In this document: piece by piece, positions 10,979 through 18,347 of the stretch
How the letters are laid out: the number at the start of each line of letters is the position of its first letter
Position numbering within the stretch: the stretch's first letter is position 1
Assembly: GCF_018130385.1 (NCBI RefSeq)
Contig: NZ_JAFCLU010000001.1
Span: 434,001-498,000 of the forward strand
From: Bradyrhizobium sp. AUGA SZCCT0283
GTDB taxonomy: Bacteria > Pseudomonadota > Alphaproteobacteria > Rhizobiales > Xanthobacteraceae
Length of the DNA stretch: 64,000 bases
Direction: 5' to 3'
Position numbers and translations under genes: made by a program
The notes under the pieces: generated by a model
What the model saw: only the letters and a program-made list of their open reading frames with translations
Databases searched by the model: none
Told to the model about the DNA's origin: nothing

Positions 10979-11143
10979 ATGAAGAGCCTGATCACTCTGA
11001 CCGCCATCGCCGTCTTTACCGTGGCCGTTGCCGGCAAGCCGGCCGCTTTTGCGACCGACAAGGCGGTTGCCGCTGCCAAATCCAAGCCCGTCATGATCGC
11101 CGAACAGCAATTGCCCTTCGACCGCGAGCGCTCGAAGAACTGA
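10979..11143 (+). CDS. Small predicted secreted protein, 54 residues
   Basis: ATG at 10979 is preceded at seven bases by AGGGG (10969-10973), a usable ribosome site. The product begins with a short basic end and a hydrophobic helix (SLITLTAIAVFTVAVAG), then an Ala-rich segment with a plausible AFA signal-peptidase site. It ends in a hydrophilic tail rich in Lys, Asp and Arg. The mature peptide would be only about 25-30 residues. I do not recognise it. It stands alone on the plus strand between leftward rpsA and cmk. Confidence 0.5.
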   Translation: MKSLITLTAIAVFTVAVAGKPAAFATDKAVAAAKSKPVMIAEQQLPFDRERSKN

Positions 11144-11228
11144 TAAAATCTAGGCCCAATTGAGAGGGCTTAAAGCCGCGGATGCCCTGCGCCTCCTGCA
11201 GCACACCGCGGCCCCAATACCGAAAACT

Positions 11229-11858
11229 TCACCGCTTGGCGCGGACCGCCTCGACGATCGCAATAGCAGCGCGAACGCCGCCTTCGATGTCGAGATTGGA
11301 ATTATCCAGAATATGGGCGTCGGCGGCCGCCTTCAGGGGAGCTGCGGCGCGATTCCGGTCCCGTTCGTCGCGCTTGAGAATATCGGCCAGCACCAGCGCC
11401 TCGTCGGCCGCTTCGCCACGCGCCAGCGCTTCCAGCGTCCGGCGGCGGGCCCGCACCTGCGGGTCGGCCACGACAAAGATCTTCACATCGGCATTCGGGC
11501 AGATCACGGTTCCGATGTCCCGCCCGTCGAGCACGGCGCCCGGCGGATCGGCCGCAAACTGGCGCTGAAAATTGACCAGCGCCTCGCGCACGCTGGGAAT
11601 TGCCGACACCACCGAGGCCGCATCGCCGATGCGTTGCGACTTCAACTCGGGATGTCCGAATTTTTCCGGATCGAGCTCCCTGGCAACCGCCACCGCCCGC
11701 GCTTCGTCGGTGAGGTCAAATCCCTCATCCAGCAGCGCTTTCGCCACCGCGCGATAGATCACGCCGGTGTCGAGGTGGCGATAGCCGTAATGGTGAGCGA
11801 GCCGCTTGCCGAGCGTGCCCTTGCCGGATGCCGCCGGTCCGTCGATGGCGATGATCAT
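11229..11858 (-). CDS. cmk: (d)CMP kinase
   Basis: Phosphorylates CMP and dCMP with ATP in pyrimidine nucleotide recycling. The P-loop GPAASGKGT begins at residue 6, followed by [11 protein letters not shown] (the CMP-binding region) and the DGRDIGT signature. At about 209 residues it is slightly shorter than E. coli Cmk. I chose the ATG at 11856-11858, which makes the protein start at the first strand ([10 protein letters not shown]). An ATG three codons upstream (11867) is equally possible, and neither has a strong ribosome site. In related genomes it usually follows aroA directly. Here a divergent transporter gene lies between them. Confidence 0.93.
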   Translation of the reverse strand: MIIAIDGPAASGKGTLGKRLAHHYGYRHLDTGVIYRAVAKALLDEGFDLTDEARAVAVARELDPEKFGHPELKSQRIGDAASVVSAIPSVREALVNFQRQFAADPPGAVLDGRDIGTVICPNADVKIFVVADPQVRARRRTLEALARGEAADEALVLADILKRDERDRNRAAAPLKAAADAHILDNSNLDIEGGVRAAIAIVEAVRAKR

Positions 11859-12016
11859 GGGAGCCATGTGCGACAGAGCGGCCATGTGGTCAAGGCCGTG
11901 GCGACGCAGATGCGTCCAAATGTTCCTCGCCCCGGCCACCGACCGCCTCTATTCTGAACCCTGCCCGGGAATTCCATCCAAGGATCTGCAGAAATAGCAC
12001 CGGCTGGAGGGATACG

Positions 12017-13006
12017 ATGAGCGCCATTTCACGACGTCGTTTTATCGGCAGCGCCGCGGCCGCCTCGGCAATCCCGCTGATCGGGTCTTCGGCCCATGCG
12101 CAGACCGACTGGCCAACCAAGCCAATCAAGATCATCGCTGGCTATCCGGCCGGGGGACAGACCGATTTGTTCGCGCGTACCTATGGCGAATATATCCGGT
12201 CCGAGACCGGCCAGAACGTGACGGTGGAAAACAAGGCCGGCGCCTCGGGATCGGTCGCAGCGGCCGAAGCCAAGCGCGCCGCGCCCGACGGCTACACGCT
12301 GATGTTCACGATCTCGACGACCATGATCATGAACCGCGTTCTGATCAAGGACATCCCTTACGACGCCGAAAAGGATTTCGTCCTCGTCTCGATCATGCCG
12401 GCAGGCAGCCTGCCGTTCGTGGCCGGCGAGAAGACAGGCGCCAAGACACTCGCCGAATTCGTCGCCTACGCGAAGAAAGCCGAGAAGGTCAACATCGGCA
12501 CCTATGGCGCAGGCTCATACGCACACATGGCGGTCGCCGAAATGAACAAGCAGTATGGTCTCAAGATGGAGGCGGTCCATTATCGCGGCGAGGCGCCGAT
12601 GTGGACCGATCTTGCCGGCGGATTTATCGACGGCGCCCACGGCAGCTACTCCGCGGCGTTGTCCGTCCTGCAGAGCGGCCGCGGCCATGCGGTCGCCGTC
12701 TCGCGCAAGCGCATGTCGACATTGCCGGATGTCCCCTCTTTCAAGGAGCAAGGCGCAACATCGCGCATCTTCCAGTTGACCGGCTTCCAGTGCTGCGCGG
12801 TGCCGATGGGCACGCCGGTGGCCGTCATTCAGAAGCTGTCAAATCTCCTGGTCGCCGGCGGCAAGACCGAAAAGGTGCAGCAGCTCATGAAATCGTTCGG
12901 CGTCGATGATACCGCGATGACGTTCGAGGAGACGCAGAAACTGTACAAGGACGAAGCGCCGGTCTGGCTCGAGGCGGTGACGAGCCTTGGGCTTGCGCCA
13001 TCCTGA
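12017..13006 (+). CDS. Bug-family tripartite tricarboxylate transporter receptor (periplasmic)
   Basis: Periplasmic solute-binding protein of the TctC/Bug family, 329 residues. The N-terminus SRRRFIGSAAAASAIPLIG looks like a twin-arginine signal peptide ending near AHA-QTD. The mature part has the family marks WPTKPIKIIAGYPAGGQTD, VENKAGASGSVAA and DVPSFKEQG. These proteins bind carboxylates or amino acids for TctA/TctB permeases, but no tctA or tctB gene is in the window, so it is an orphan receptor. Many beta- and alphaproteobacteria have dozens. It lies between cmk and aroA in the opposite orientation, apparently splitting an ancestral aroA-cmk pair. The ligand cannot be predicted. Confidence 0.9.
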   Translation: MSAISRRRFIGSAAAASAIPLIGSSAHAQTDWPTKPIKIIAGYPAGGQTDLFARTYGEYIRSETGQNVTVENKAGASGSVAAAEAKRAAPDGYTLMFTISTTMIMNRVLIKDIPYDAEKDFVLVSIMPAGSLPFVAGEKTGAKTLAEFVAYAKKAEKVNIGTYGAGSYAHMAVAEMNKQYGLKMEAVHYRGEAPMWTDLAGGFIDGAHGSYSAALSVLQSGRGHAVAVSRKRMSTLPDVPSFKEQGATSRIFQLTGFQCCAVPMGTPVAVIQKLSNLLVAGGKTEKVQQLMKSFGVDDTAMTFEETQKLYKDEAPVWLEAVTSLGLAPS

Positions 13007-13024
13007 ACCGCGGGCACCGGCTAT

Positions 13025-14362
13025 CTACGAAAACTCCGCGCCCAATGAGCGCATCATTGGAATGAAATCCGGAAAGCTGGTGGCGATGAAGGCGGTGTCG
13101 TCGACCTTGACCGGCTTGTCGGCGGCAAGCCCCATCACCAGCGCCGACATGGCGATGCGGTGGTCCATGTGGGTGGCGACCAGGCCGCCGCCGGGCACAT
13201 GGCCACGGCCCTCGACGATCAAGTCGTCGCCCGCAACCTCGACCCTGACGCCGTTGACGCGCAGCATGGCGGCGGTCGCCTCCAGCCGATCGGATTCCTT
13301 GACGCGCAGTTCCTGCAGGCCGCGCATGATGGTGGTGCCTTCGGCGAAGGAGGCTGCGACCGCCAGCACCAGATATTCGTCGATCATCGAGGGCGCGCGC
13401 TCAGGCGGCACCTCGACGCCGCGCAGTTTTGATGCGCGCACGCGCAAGGTCGCCATCGGCTCGCCGGCATCGCCGCGGACTTCGCTTTCCTCGATCGAAG
13501 CGCCCATTTCGCGCAGCGTCGTGAAAAGCCCGGTGCGCAGCGGATTGGTCATGACGTCGGAAAAAGTCACGTCGGAGCCTTCGACGACCAGCGCCGCCAC
13601 GATCGGGAATGCCGCCGAGGACGGATCGGCAGGTACGACGACGGCGGCGCCATGCAGTTCGGGCTGGCCCGTCAGCGCGATCTTGCGGCCGTGGCTGCCT
13701 TCTGGGGTCGAGACAATCTCGGCACCAAAATGTTTCAGCATCAGCTCGGTGTGGTCGCGGCTGGCTTCCTGCTCGATGACCGTGGTGACGCCGGGCGCAG
13801 CGAGCCCCGCCAGCAGCACCGCCGACTTGATCTGGGCCGAGGCCACGGGGGTCCGGTAGAGGATCGGCACGGGATCGCGGGCGCCGTGCAGTGTCAGCGG
13901 CAGGCGGCCGCCTTCCTTGCTCTCACCGGCTCTGGCGCCCATCAATTCCAGGGGATCGAGGATCCGGCGCATCGGGCGGGACCGCAGCGAGGCGTCGCCG
14001 TCGAACACGGCTGATATCGGGCACCCCGCCACCGCCCCCATCACCAGCCGGCAGCCGGTGCCGGAATTGCCGAAATCGAGCGGGGAGGCCGGCTGGGCGA
14101 AGCCCGCCACGCCCACACCCGCAACCTTCCAGGCGAACGGCCCCGTCCGCTCGACCCTGGCGCCCAGCGCCTGCATCGATTTGGCGGTATTGAGGACGTC
14201 TTCGCCCTCCAGCAGCCCGGAAATCCTGGTTTCGCCGACCGAAAGCGCTCCCAGGATGAGGGCGCGGTGCGAAATCGACTTGTCACCGGGAACGCGGACT
14301 TTGCCGCTCAAAGGGCCGCTGGCGCGGGATTCCAGCGGGGTTTGGGTGGTTGAATGGGTCAA
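13025..14362 (-). CDS. aroA: 3-phosphoshikimate 1-carboxyvinyltransferase (EPSP synthase), class II type
   Basis: Sixth step of the shikimate pathway, condensing shikimate 3-phosphate with phosphoenolpyruvate. The chain shows PGDKSISHR near the N-terminus, [26 protein letters not shown] and RVKESDRL. The sequence follows the class II (Agrobacterium CP4-like) pattern much more closely than the E. coli one. The glyphosate-site loop reads FGNSGTGCR, so the residue that is Ala100 in CP4 is glycine here (about residue 101). I chose the TTG at 14360-14362 because AGAGGA lies eight bases upstream; a GTG at 14395 would add 11 residues. Length is about 445. Confidence 0.95.
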   Translation of the reverse strand: MTHSTTQTPLESRASGPLSGKVRVPGDKSISHRALILGALSVGETRISGLLEGEDVLNTAKSMQALGARVERTGPFAWKVAGVGVAGFAQPASPLDFGNSGTGCRLVMGAVAGCPISAVFDGDASLRSRPMRRILDPLELMGARAGESKEGGRLPLTLHGARDPVPILYRTPVASAQIKSAVLLAGLAAPGVTTVIEQEASRDHTELMLKHFGAEIVSTPEGSHGRKIALTGQPELHGAAVVVPADPSSAAFPIVAALVVEGSDVTFSDVMTNPLRTGLFTTLREMGASIEESEVRGDAGEPMATLRVRASKLRGVEVPPERAPSMIDEYLVLAVAASFAEGTTIMRGLQELRVKESDRLEATAAMLRVNGVRVEVAGDDLIVEGRGHVPGGGLVATHMDHRIAMSALVMGLAADKPVKVDDTAFIATSFPDFIPMMRSLGAEFS

Positions 14363-14504
14363 GATCGTGGTCCTCTGCGGCGGCGGCAGTACCACATGGG
14401 CCCTACCGCGTCACGCTGCCGTCAAATGCGACAACCGCTATTGACAGCGGCTCCTCAACTAGCCAAGTGAAGCACCGTTTTTCAGAATTTCCCAGGATCC
14501 ACAC

Positions 14505-14930
14505 GTGGCCAAATCCGATCTCGGAACCAAACGCATTTGCCCGACGACGGGTAAGAAATTCTATGATCTGAACAAGAACCCGGTGATCTCGCCCTACACT
14601 GGCGAGGTCGTGCCGATTGCGCCGGTTGCGCCGCCCCGGGCCGCCCGTGGTGATGCCGCACGCGCCGCGGCTGCCGCTTCGGCCACCGCCGCTGCCGATT
14701 TGCCGGAGGCCGCCGAGGCCGAAGAGTTGGTCTCGCTCGAGGAGGCCGACGCCGAGGAGAATACCGGCAAGGTCAAGGCCGTGGTTCCCGAATCGGAAGA
14801 CGACATCGAGATCGACGAAACCATCGAGGGCGATGACGACGACGATTCCACCTTCATTCCCGACGAGGAAGAGGGCGATGAGGACGTCACCGACATCATC
14901 GGCGACGTCGGAGGCGATGAAGAGACTTGA
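14505..14930 (+). CDS. TIGR02300 / FYDLN-acid family protein
   Basis: GTG-started protein of 141 residues, highly conserved in alphaproteobacteria but of unknown function. The first 40 residues form the characteristic block KSDLGTKRICPTTGKKFYDLNKNP, with a single cysteine and the FYDLN motif that names the family. An Ala-rich linker and a strongly acidic tail follow (runs of Asp and Glu from about residue 75, including DDDDD). The acidic tail suggests a nucleic-acid- or protein-binding partner role, which is inference. It diverges from aroA with about 140 bp between starts and precedes tRNA-Ala. Confidence 0.9.
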   Translation: MAKSDLGTKRICPTTGKKFYDLNKNPVISPYTGEVVPIAPVAPPRAARGDAARAAAAASATAAADLPEAAEAEELVSLEEADAEENTGKVKAVVPESEDDIEIDETIEGDDDDDSTFIPDEEEGDEDVTDIIGDVGGDEET

Positions 14931-14936
14931 GATCGG

Positions 14937-14955
14937 CCCAGAACTGTGTTCTGGG
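14937..14955 (+). terminator. Possible hairpin terminator after the FYDLN-acid gene
   Basis: CCCAGAA and TTCTGGG form a seven-pair stem with a five-base loop directly after the stop. No T-run follows. A second weaker stem (CCGCAAG/CTTGCGG) lies next to it. It separates this gene from tRNA-Ala. Confidence 0.45.
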
Positions 14956-15020
14956 TCTCCCCCGCAAGTCGCCCAAGGCTTGCGGGAGCATGGTCGGAGA
15001 GACCGTGCCCTGACTGCGAA

Positions 15021-15096
<76 letters not shown>

Positions 15097-15117
15097 GCCT
15101 TCGCTTGCTTCGCAAGC

Positions 15118-15183
15118 TACGGCTCGGCAAGCCAGCCGCGCTCCATCGTAGCGAAGCTAGCGAAGGCTGCCGCGGCGTAGCCC
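15118..15183 (+). repeat. 66-bp direct repeat, copy 1
   Basis: Identical over 66 bases to 15551-15616. It begins TACGGCTCGGCAAGCCAGCC and ends GGCGTAGCCC, with inner inverted-repeat character (GTAGCGAAGCTAGCGAAGG). It starts 21 bp after tRNA-Ala. The pair brackets the GIY-YIG gene. Confidence 0.95.
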
Positions 15184-15277
15184 GAAGGGCGAAGCTCCAT
15201 CCATAAGTACTCAATATTCACAGGCTGCGGCTCGGCAGGGCTATAGGCTATGGGCTGGACGGCGGAGACGATCTGCC

Positions 15278-15514
15278 ATGAAGTACGTCTATATCCTCGA
15301 AAGCCTCGATTCCCTGCATTTCTACGTTGGCATTACCGACGACCTGCGCGCGCGACTGGCCAAGCACAATGCCGGAGAAGTTCCGCACACGTCGAAGCAC
15401 GGGCCATGGCGAATTAAGACCTACGTTGCGTTCAGCAACGCGGCGCAGGCGGTCGCCTTCGAAAAGTATCTGAAGTCAGCCTCCGGCCGCGCCTTCGCCA
15501 AAAAACGCCTCTAG
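15278..15514 (+). CDS. GIY-YIG nuclease-domain protein, single domain
   Basis: A 78-residue protein that is only a GIY-YIG domain. The VYILES strand and the FYVGITDDLRARLAKHN segment contain the tyrosines and catalytic arginine, and EKYLKSASGRAFAKKR supplies the glutamate region. UPF0213/YhbQ-like proteins have this size, and a few are DNA nucleases. The biological role here is unknown. It lies between two identical 66-bp direct repeats downstream of tRNA-Ala, which suggests it could be mobile or the product of a repeat-mediated insertion. The ribosome site is not obvious. Confidence 0.85.
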   Translation: MKYVYILESLDSLHFYVGITDDLRARLAKHNAGEVPHTSKHGPWRIKTYVAFSNAAQAVAFEKYLKSASGRAFAKKRL

Positions 15515-15550
15515 CTGGCAACTACCCCAGCCTAGGCTTGCTTCGCGCGC

Positions 15551-15616
15551 TACGGCTCGGCAAGCCAGCCGCGCTCCATCGTAGCGAAGCTAGCGAAGGC
15601 TGCCGCGGCGTAGCCC
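15551..15616 (+). repeat. 66-bp direct repeat, copy 2
   Basis: Perfect copy of 15118-15183, starting 36 bp after the GIY-YIG stop and ending 17 bp before the ohrR stop codon. It could also serve as terminator for both converging genes. Confidence 0.95.
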
Positions 15617-15632
15617 AACGGGCGAAGCCGGG

Positions 15633-16091
15633 CTACTCCCCCAACACCGCATTCAACCGATCGCGTAGCGCGACGATCTCGTTCTTCATCGCCACGAGTT
15701 CACCGACCGAGCAAGCTGACGCCGCGAGAATCGATTGCGGCACCGCTCTCGCTTTCTCGCGCAGTGCCTCGCCCTTTGGCGTCAGCGCGATCAGCACCTG
15801 GCGCTCGTCCTCGGTGCTGCGCGTCCGCCTGACCAGTTCGGCCGCCTCCAGCCGCTTCAGCAGCGGCGTCAGCGTGCCGGAGTCCAGCAGCAGCCGCTCG
15901 CCGATGTCCTTCACCGGCACGCCGTCGCGCTCCCACAGCACCAGCATGACCAGATATTGCGGATAGGTCAGACCGAGCTTGTCGAGCAGCGGCTTGTAGA
16001 CGCGGTTGAACGCGTGCGCGGTGGAATACACCGCAAAGCAGAGCTGATTATCGAGTCTCAGCGGCAGGTCGGCCGCGTGTTTCCTGGCCAT
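15633..16091 (-). CDS. ohrR: Organic-hydroperoxide-sensing MarR-family repressor OhrR
   Basis: Winged-helix dimeric repressor that releases DNA when a cysteine is oxidised by organic hydroperoxides. The 152 residues contain the OhrR signature LDNQLCFAVYS with the peroxidatic cysteine at Cys18, and a second cysteine at Cys127. That places it with two-cysteine OhrR proteins such as the Xanthomonas one. The TYPQYLVMLVLWE and LLLDSGTLTPLLKRLEAA segments are the MarR helix-turn-helix and wing. I chose the ATG at 16089-16091 with GAGG five bases upstream; a GTG at 16094 is alternative. It is divergent from ohr with two palindromes between. Confidence 0.93.
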   Translation of the reverse strand: MARKHAADLPLRLDNQLCFAVYSTAHAFNRVYKPLLDKLGLTYPQYLVMLVLWERDGVPVKDIGERLLLDSGTLTPLLKRLEAAELVRRTRSTEDERQVLIALTPKGEALREKARAVPQSILAASACSVGELVAMKNEIVALRDRLNAVLGE

Positions 16092-16152
16092 CACAACCTC
16101 GTCAACGGACCGCGCTCCTGGCCCGGTCCGGAACCGTAAGCGCTTGATTTCA

Positions 16153-16164
16153 ATTGTATACGAT
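16153..16164. promoter_or_regulatory. Candidate OhrR operator, ohrR-proximal
   Basis: ATTGTATACGAT is a near-perfect 12-base palindrome (10 of 12 symmetric) in the ohrR/ohr divergent promoter region. It resembles the AT-rich inverted repeats that OhrR proteins bind. It lies about 60 bp upstream of the ohrR start. Confidence 0.6.
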
Positions 16165-16197
16165 TAGATCGTGGACCTTGCAATAATTTATATTGTG

Positions 16198-16212
16198 CAC
16201 AATTCAATTGTG
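16198..16212. promoter_or_regulatory. Candidate OhrR operator, ohr-proximal
   Basis: CACAATTCAATTGTG is a perfect 7-1-7 palindrome, 44 bp upstream of the ohr start and flanked by further partial copies (ATTGTGCACAAT, TTGTGTGCAA). The position fits repression of ohr by OhrR. Confidence 0.65.
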
Positions 16213-16256
16213 TGCAATGCATTTGCCATCGAAACGGCAAACCCATGGAGAACCAG

Positions 16257-16682
16257 ATGTCCGTGAACGTGCTCTACAAGACCAGCGCCAAGGCCACCGG
16301 CGGCCGTGATGGCACCGCCGCCACCCTCGACGGCGCACTCGACGTCAAGCTCGCGACCCCGAAGGAACTCGGCGGCGGCGGTGCCGCCGGCAACAATCCC
16401 GAGCAATTGTTCGCGGCCGGCTATGCCGCCTGCTTCATCGGCGCGATGAAGTTCGTCGCTTCCCAAGGCGGCCCGAAGGTGCCCGCGGACGCCTCCGTGA
16501 CCTCCACCGTCGGCATCGGCCCGCGTTCGGCCGGCGGCTTTGGCCTCGATGTCGAACTCGCCGTCTCATTGCCCGGCGTTCCCAAGACGGATGCGGAAGC
16601 CCTGGTCGCCAAAGCGCATCAGGTGTGCCCGTATTCCAACGCCACCCGCGGCAACATCGATGTTCGCCTGACCGTCGTCTGA
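16257..16682 (+). CDS. ohr: Organic hydroperoxide resistance protein Ohr
   Basis: Thiol peroxidase of the OsmC/Ohr family that reduces fatty-acid and other organic hydroperoxides using lipoylated partners. It has 141 residues. The catalytic cysteine is Cys59 ([11 protein letters not shown]) and the resolving cysteine is Cys124 ([10 protein letters not shown]), with the conserved glutamate in NNPEQLF. It starts at ATG 16257, with GGAGA seven bases upstream; an upstream in-frame methionine lacks such a site. It is divergent from the ohrR repressor and probably induced by organic peroxides. A strong hairpin follows the stop. Confidence 0.97.
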   Translation: MSVNVLYKTSAKATGGRDGTAATLDGALDVKLATPKELGGGGAAGNNPEQLFAAGYAACFIGAMKFVASQGGPKVPADASVTSTVGIGPRSAGGFGLDVELAVSLPGVPKTDAEALVAKAHQVCPYSNATRGNIDVRLTVV

Positions 16683-16694
16683 CGACGAGATTCG

Positions 16695-16725
16695 AACGGC
16701 CCGCCGCTGATGCCGGCGGGCCGTT
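16695..16725 (+). terminator. Hairpin terminator of ohr
   Basis: AACGGCCCGCCG and CGGCGGGCCGTT form a perfect 12-pair stem around a seven-base loop, 12 bp after the ohr stop. The stem is very stable, but no long T-run follows. Confidence 0.7.
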
Positions 16726-16862
16726 CGCGCGCCCTGCGGAATTTTCCGCAGGCTTGCTACGGCGGCGGCGTCATGTGCCTGTGCGCGAGACGCCATTGCC
16801 GCCGCGCCTGAAGACCGCTAGCTCAGGATTTCGATTTTCTCCTTGAGCGAAGGTTGTTATCC

Positions 16863-18068
16863 ATGAGTTCTGTAGCCGCTCCCGGCGCAATGACCGGCCT
16901 GCGCGTGATCGATCTCACGCGCGTGCTCGGCGGCCCCTATTGCACGCAGATCCTCGCCGACCACGGCGCCGACGTCATCAAGGTCGAACCGCCGGCCGGC
17001 GACGAAGTGCGCGACTGGGGCCCCCCGTTCCATGAGGAGGATGCGGCCTATTTTGTCGGCATCAACCGCAACAAGCGCTCGATCGGGCTCGACCTCGCCT
17101 CCGAGGGCGGGCGCGCGGTGCTGCTCAAGATGCTGAAGACCGCCGACGTCCTGATCGAGAATTTCAAGCCGGGCACGCTCGACAAATGGGGCATCGGCAA
17201 TGACGTGCTGCGCGCGAAATTCCCAAAACTGGTGCACTGCCGGATTTCCGGCTTCGGCGCCGACGGCCCGCGCGGCGGCAATCCCGGCTATGACGCCATC
17301 ATCCAGGCCATGACCGGCATGATCGCGGCGACCGGTTCGCCGGAGAGCGGCCCGATGCGGATCGGCGTTCCCCTGGTCGACATCACCACGGGGCTTTATG
17401 CCGCGATCGGTATCCTGATGGCGCTGTCGGAGCGGCAGCGCTCGGGTCTCGGTCAGTTTCTCGAAACCACGCTGTACGAAACCGGCCTGGCGATCATGCA
17501 TCCGCACACCGCGAATTATTTCATGCATGGCAAGCCGCCGGGCCTGACCGGCAACGAGCATCCCAATTTGGTGCCGTATGCGATCTTTCCGACCAGGACC
17601 GACAACATCTTCATCGGCGTCGGCAATGACGGCACCTTCCGCAAGCTCGCCAAGGAAATCGGCAAGCCCGAACTCGGCACCGATCCGCGCTTTGCCCGCA
17701 ACGAGGACCGCATCGCCAACCGCGACGCGCTGCGCGCCGAGCTCGCCGCCGTGTTCAGCCAGCATGAGGCCGAACCACTGTGCAATCGCCTGCTGGCGGC
17801 CGGACTACCCGCAGGCCCGGTGCAGAAGATCGACCAGGCGCTGGCCAATCCGCATACGCTGCATCGCGGCGATATCATTACCAAGGATTGGTACAAGGGC
17901 GTCGCCTCCCCGATCCGGCTGGAGCGGACCAAGCCGAGCCTGCGCCGGACCCCGCCGAAATTCAGCCAGCACACGGTCGAGGTGCTGGGCGAGTTCGGTT
18001 ACTCGAAGAGCGAGATCGAGGGATTGGTCGCCAAAGGCGCGGTCTGCGGCTCGGAACGCAAACGCTAG
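16863..18068 (+). CDS. CaiB/BaiF-family CoA transferase
   Basis: Class III CoA transferase of 401 residues that moves CoA between carboxylic acids through an aspartyl-CoA thioester. The family pattern is complete: LRVIDLTRVLGGPYCTQILADHGADVIKVE at the N-terminus, NRNKRSIGLDL, ENFKPGTLDKWG, and VPLVDITTGLYA with the catalytic aspartate (about residue 170). The C-terminal PAGPVQ and RTPPKFSQHT segments follow. ATG 16863 has GAAGG nine bases upstream, while a TTG three codons earlier is less likely. The gene stands alone, so the acyl substrate is unknown; formyl-, succinyl- or carnitine-CoA transfer are all seen in this family. Confidence 0.92.
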   Translation: MSSVAAPGAMTGLRVIDLTRVLGGPYCTQILADHGADVIKVEPPAGDEVRDWGPPFHEEDAAYFVGINRNKRSIGLDLASEGGRAVLLKMLKTADVLIENFKPGTLDKWGIGNDVLRAKFPKLVHCRISGFGADGPRGGNPGYDAIIQAMTGMIAATGSPESGPMRIGVPLVDITTGLYAAIGILMALSERQRSGLGQFLETTLYETGLAIMHPHTANYFMHGKPPGLTGNEHPNLVPYAIFPTRTDNIFIGVGNDGTFRKLAKEIGKPELGTDPRFARNEDRIANRDALRAELAAVFSQHEAEPLCNRLLAAGLPAGPVQKIDQALANPHTLHRGDIITKDWYKGVASPIRLERTKPSLRRTPPKFSQHTVEVLGEFGYSKSEIEGLVAKGAVCGSERKR

Positions 18069-18072
18069 CTGT

Positions 18073-18193
18073 CGTCGCCCCTGCGAACGCAGGGGCCCAT
18101 ACGCCGCGGCTTCGGTTTTGGGCGCTGTGGTAGTCGCCCTTCTGCAATCACAGACGGCTGTGGTTATGGGCCCCTGCGTTCGCAGGGGCGACG
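18073..18193. repeat. Intergenic element with perfect 27-bp inverted ends
   Basis: Bases 18073-18099 and 18167-18193 are perfect reverse complements. Each end also contains its own small palindrome (CCCTGCGAACGCAGGG). The 67-bp centre is unrelated. It begins 4 bp after the CoA-transferase stop and can fold as one long hairpin or two short ones, so it may act as a terminator. Confidence 0.85.
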
Positions 18194-18347
18194 CGGCAGA
18201 TTGCGTCCATCAGCCTTCGCCTATTTTCCCGCTTCCCTCCACGCCCGCTTCCCCAATACCATCCTTTCGCTTATACGGTCATTTGCACGTCATCCGGCGC
18301 TGTTATCGCGCGAAACGAAGGTGACGACCCCAACCCGGAGGAATTCC

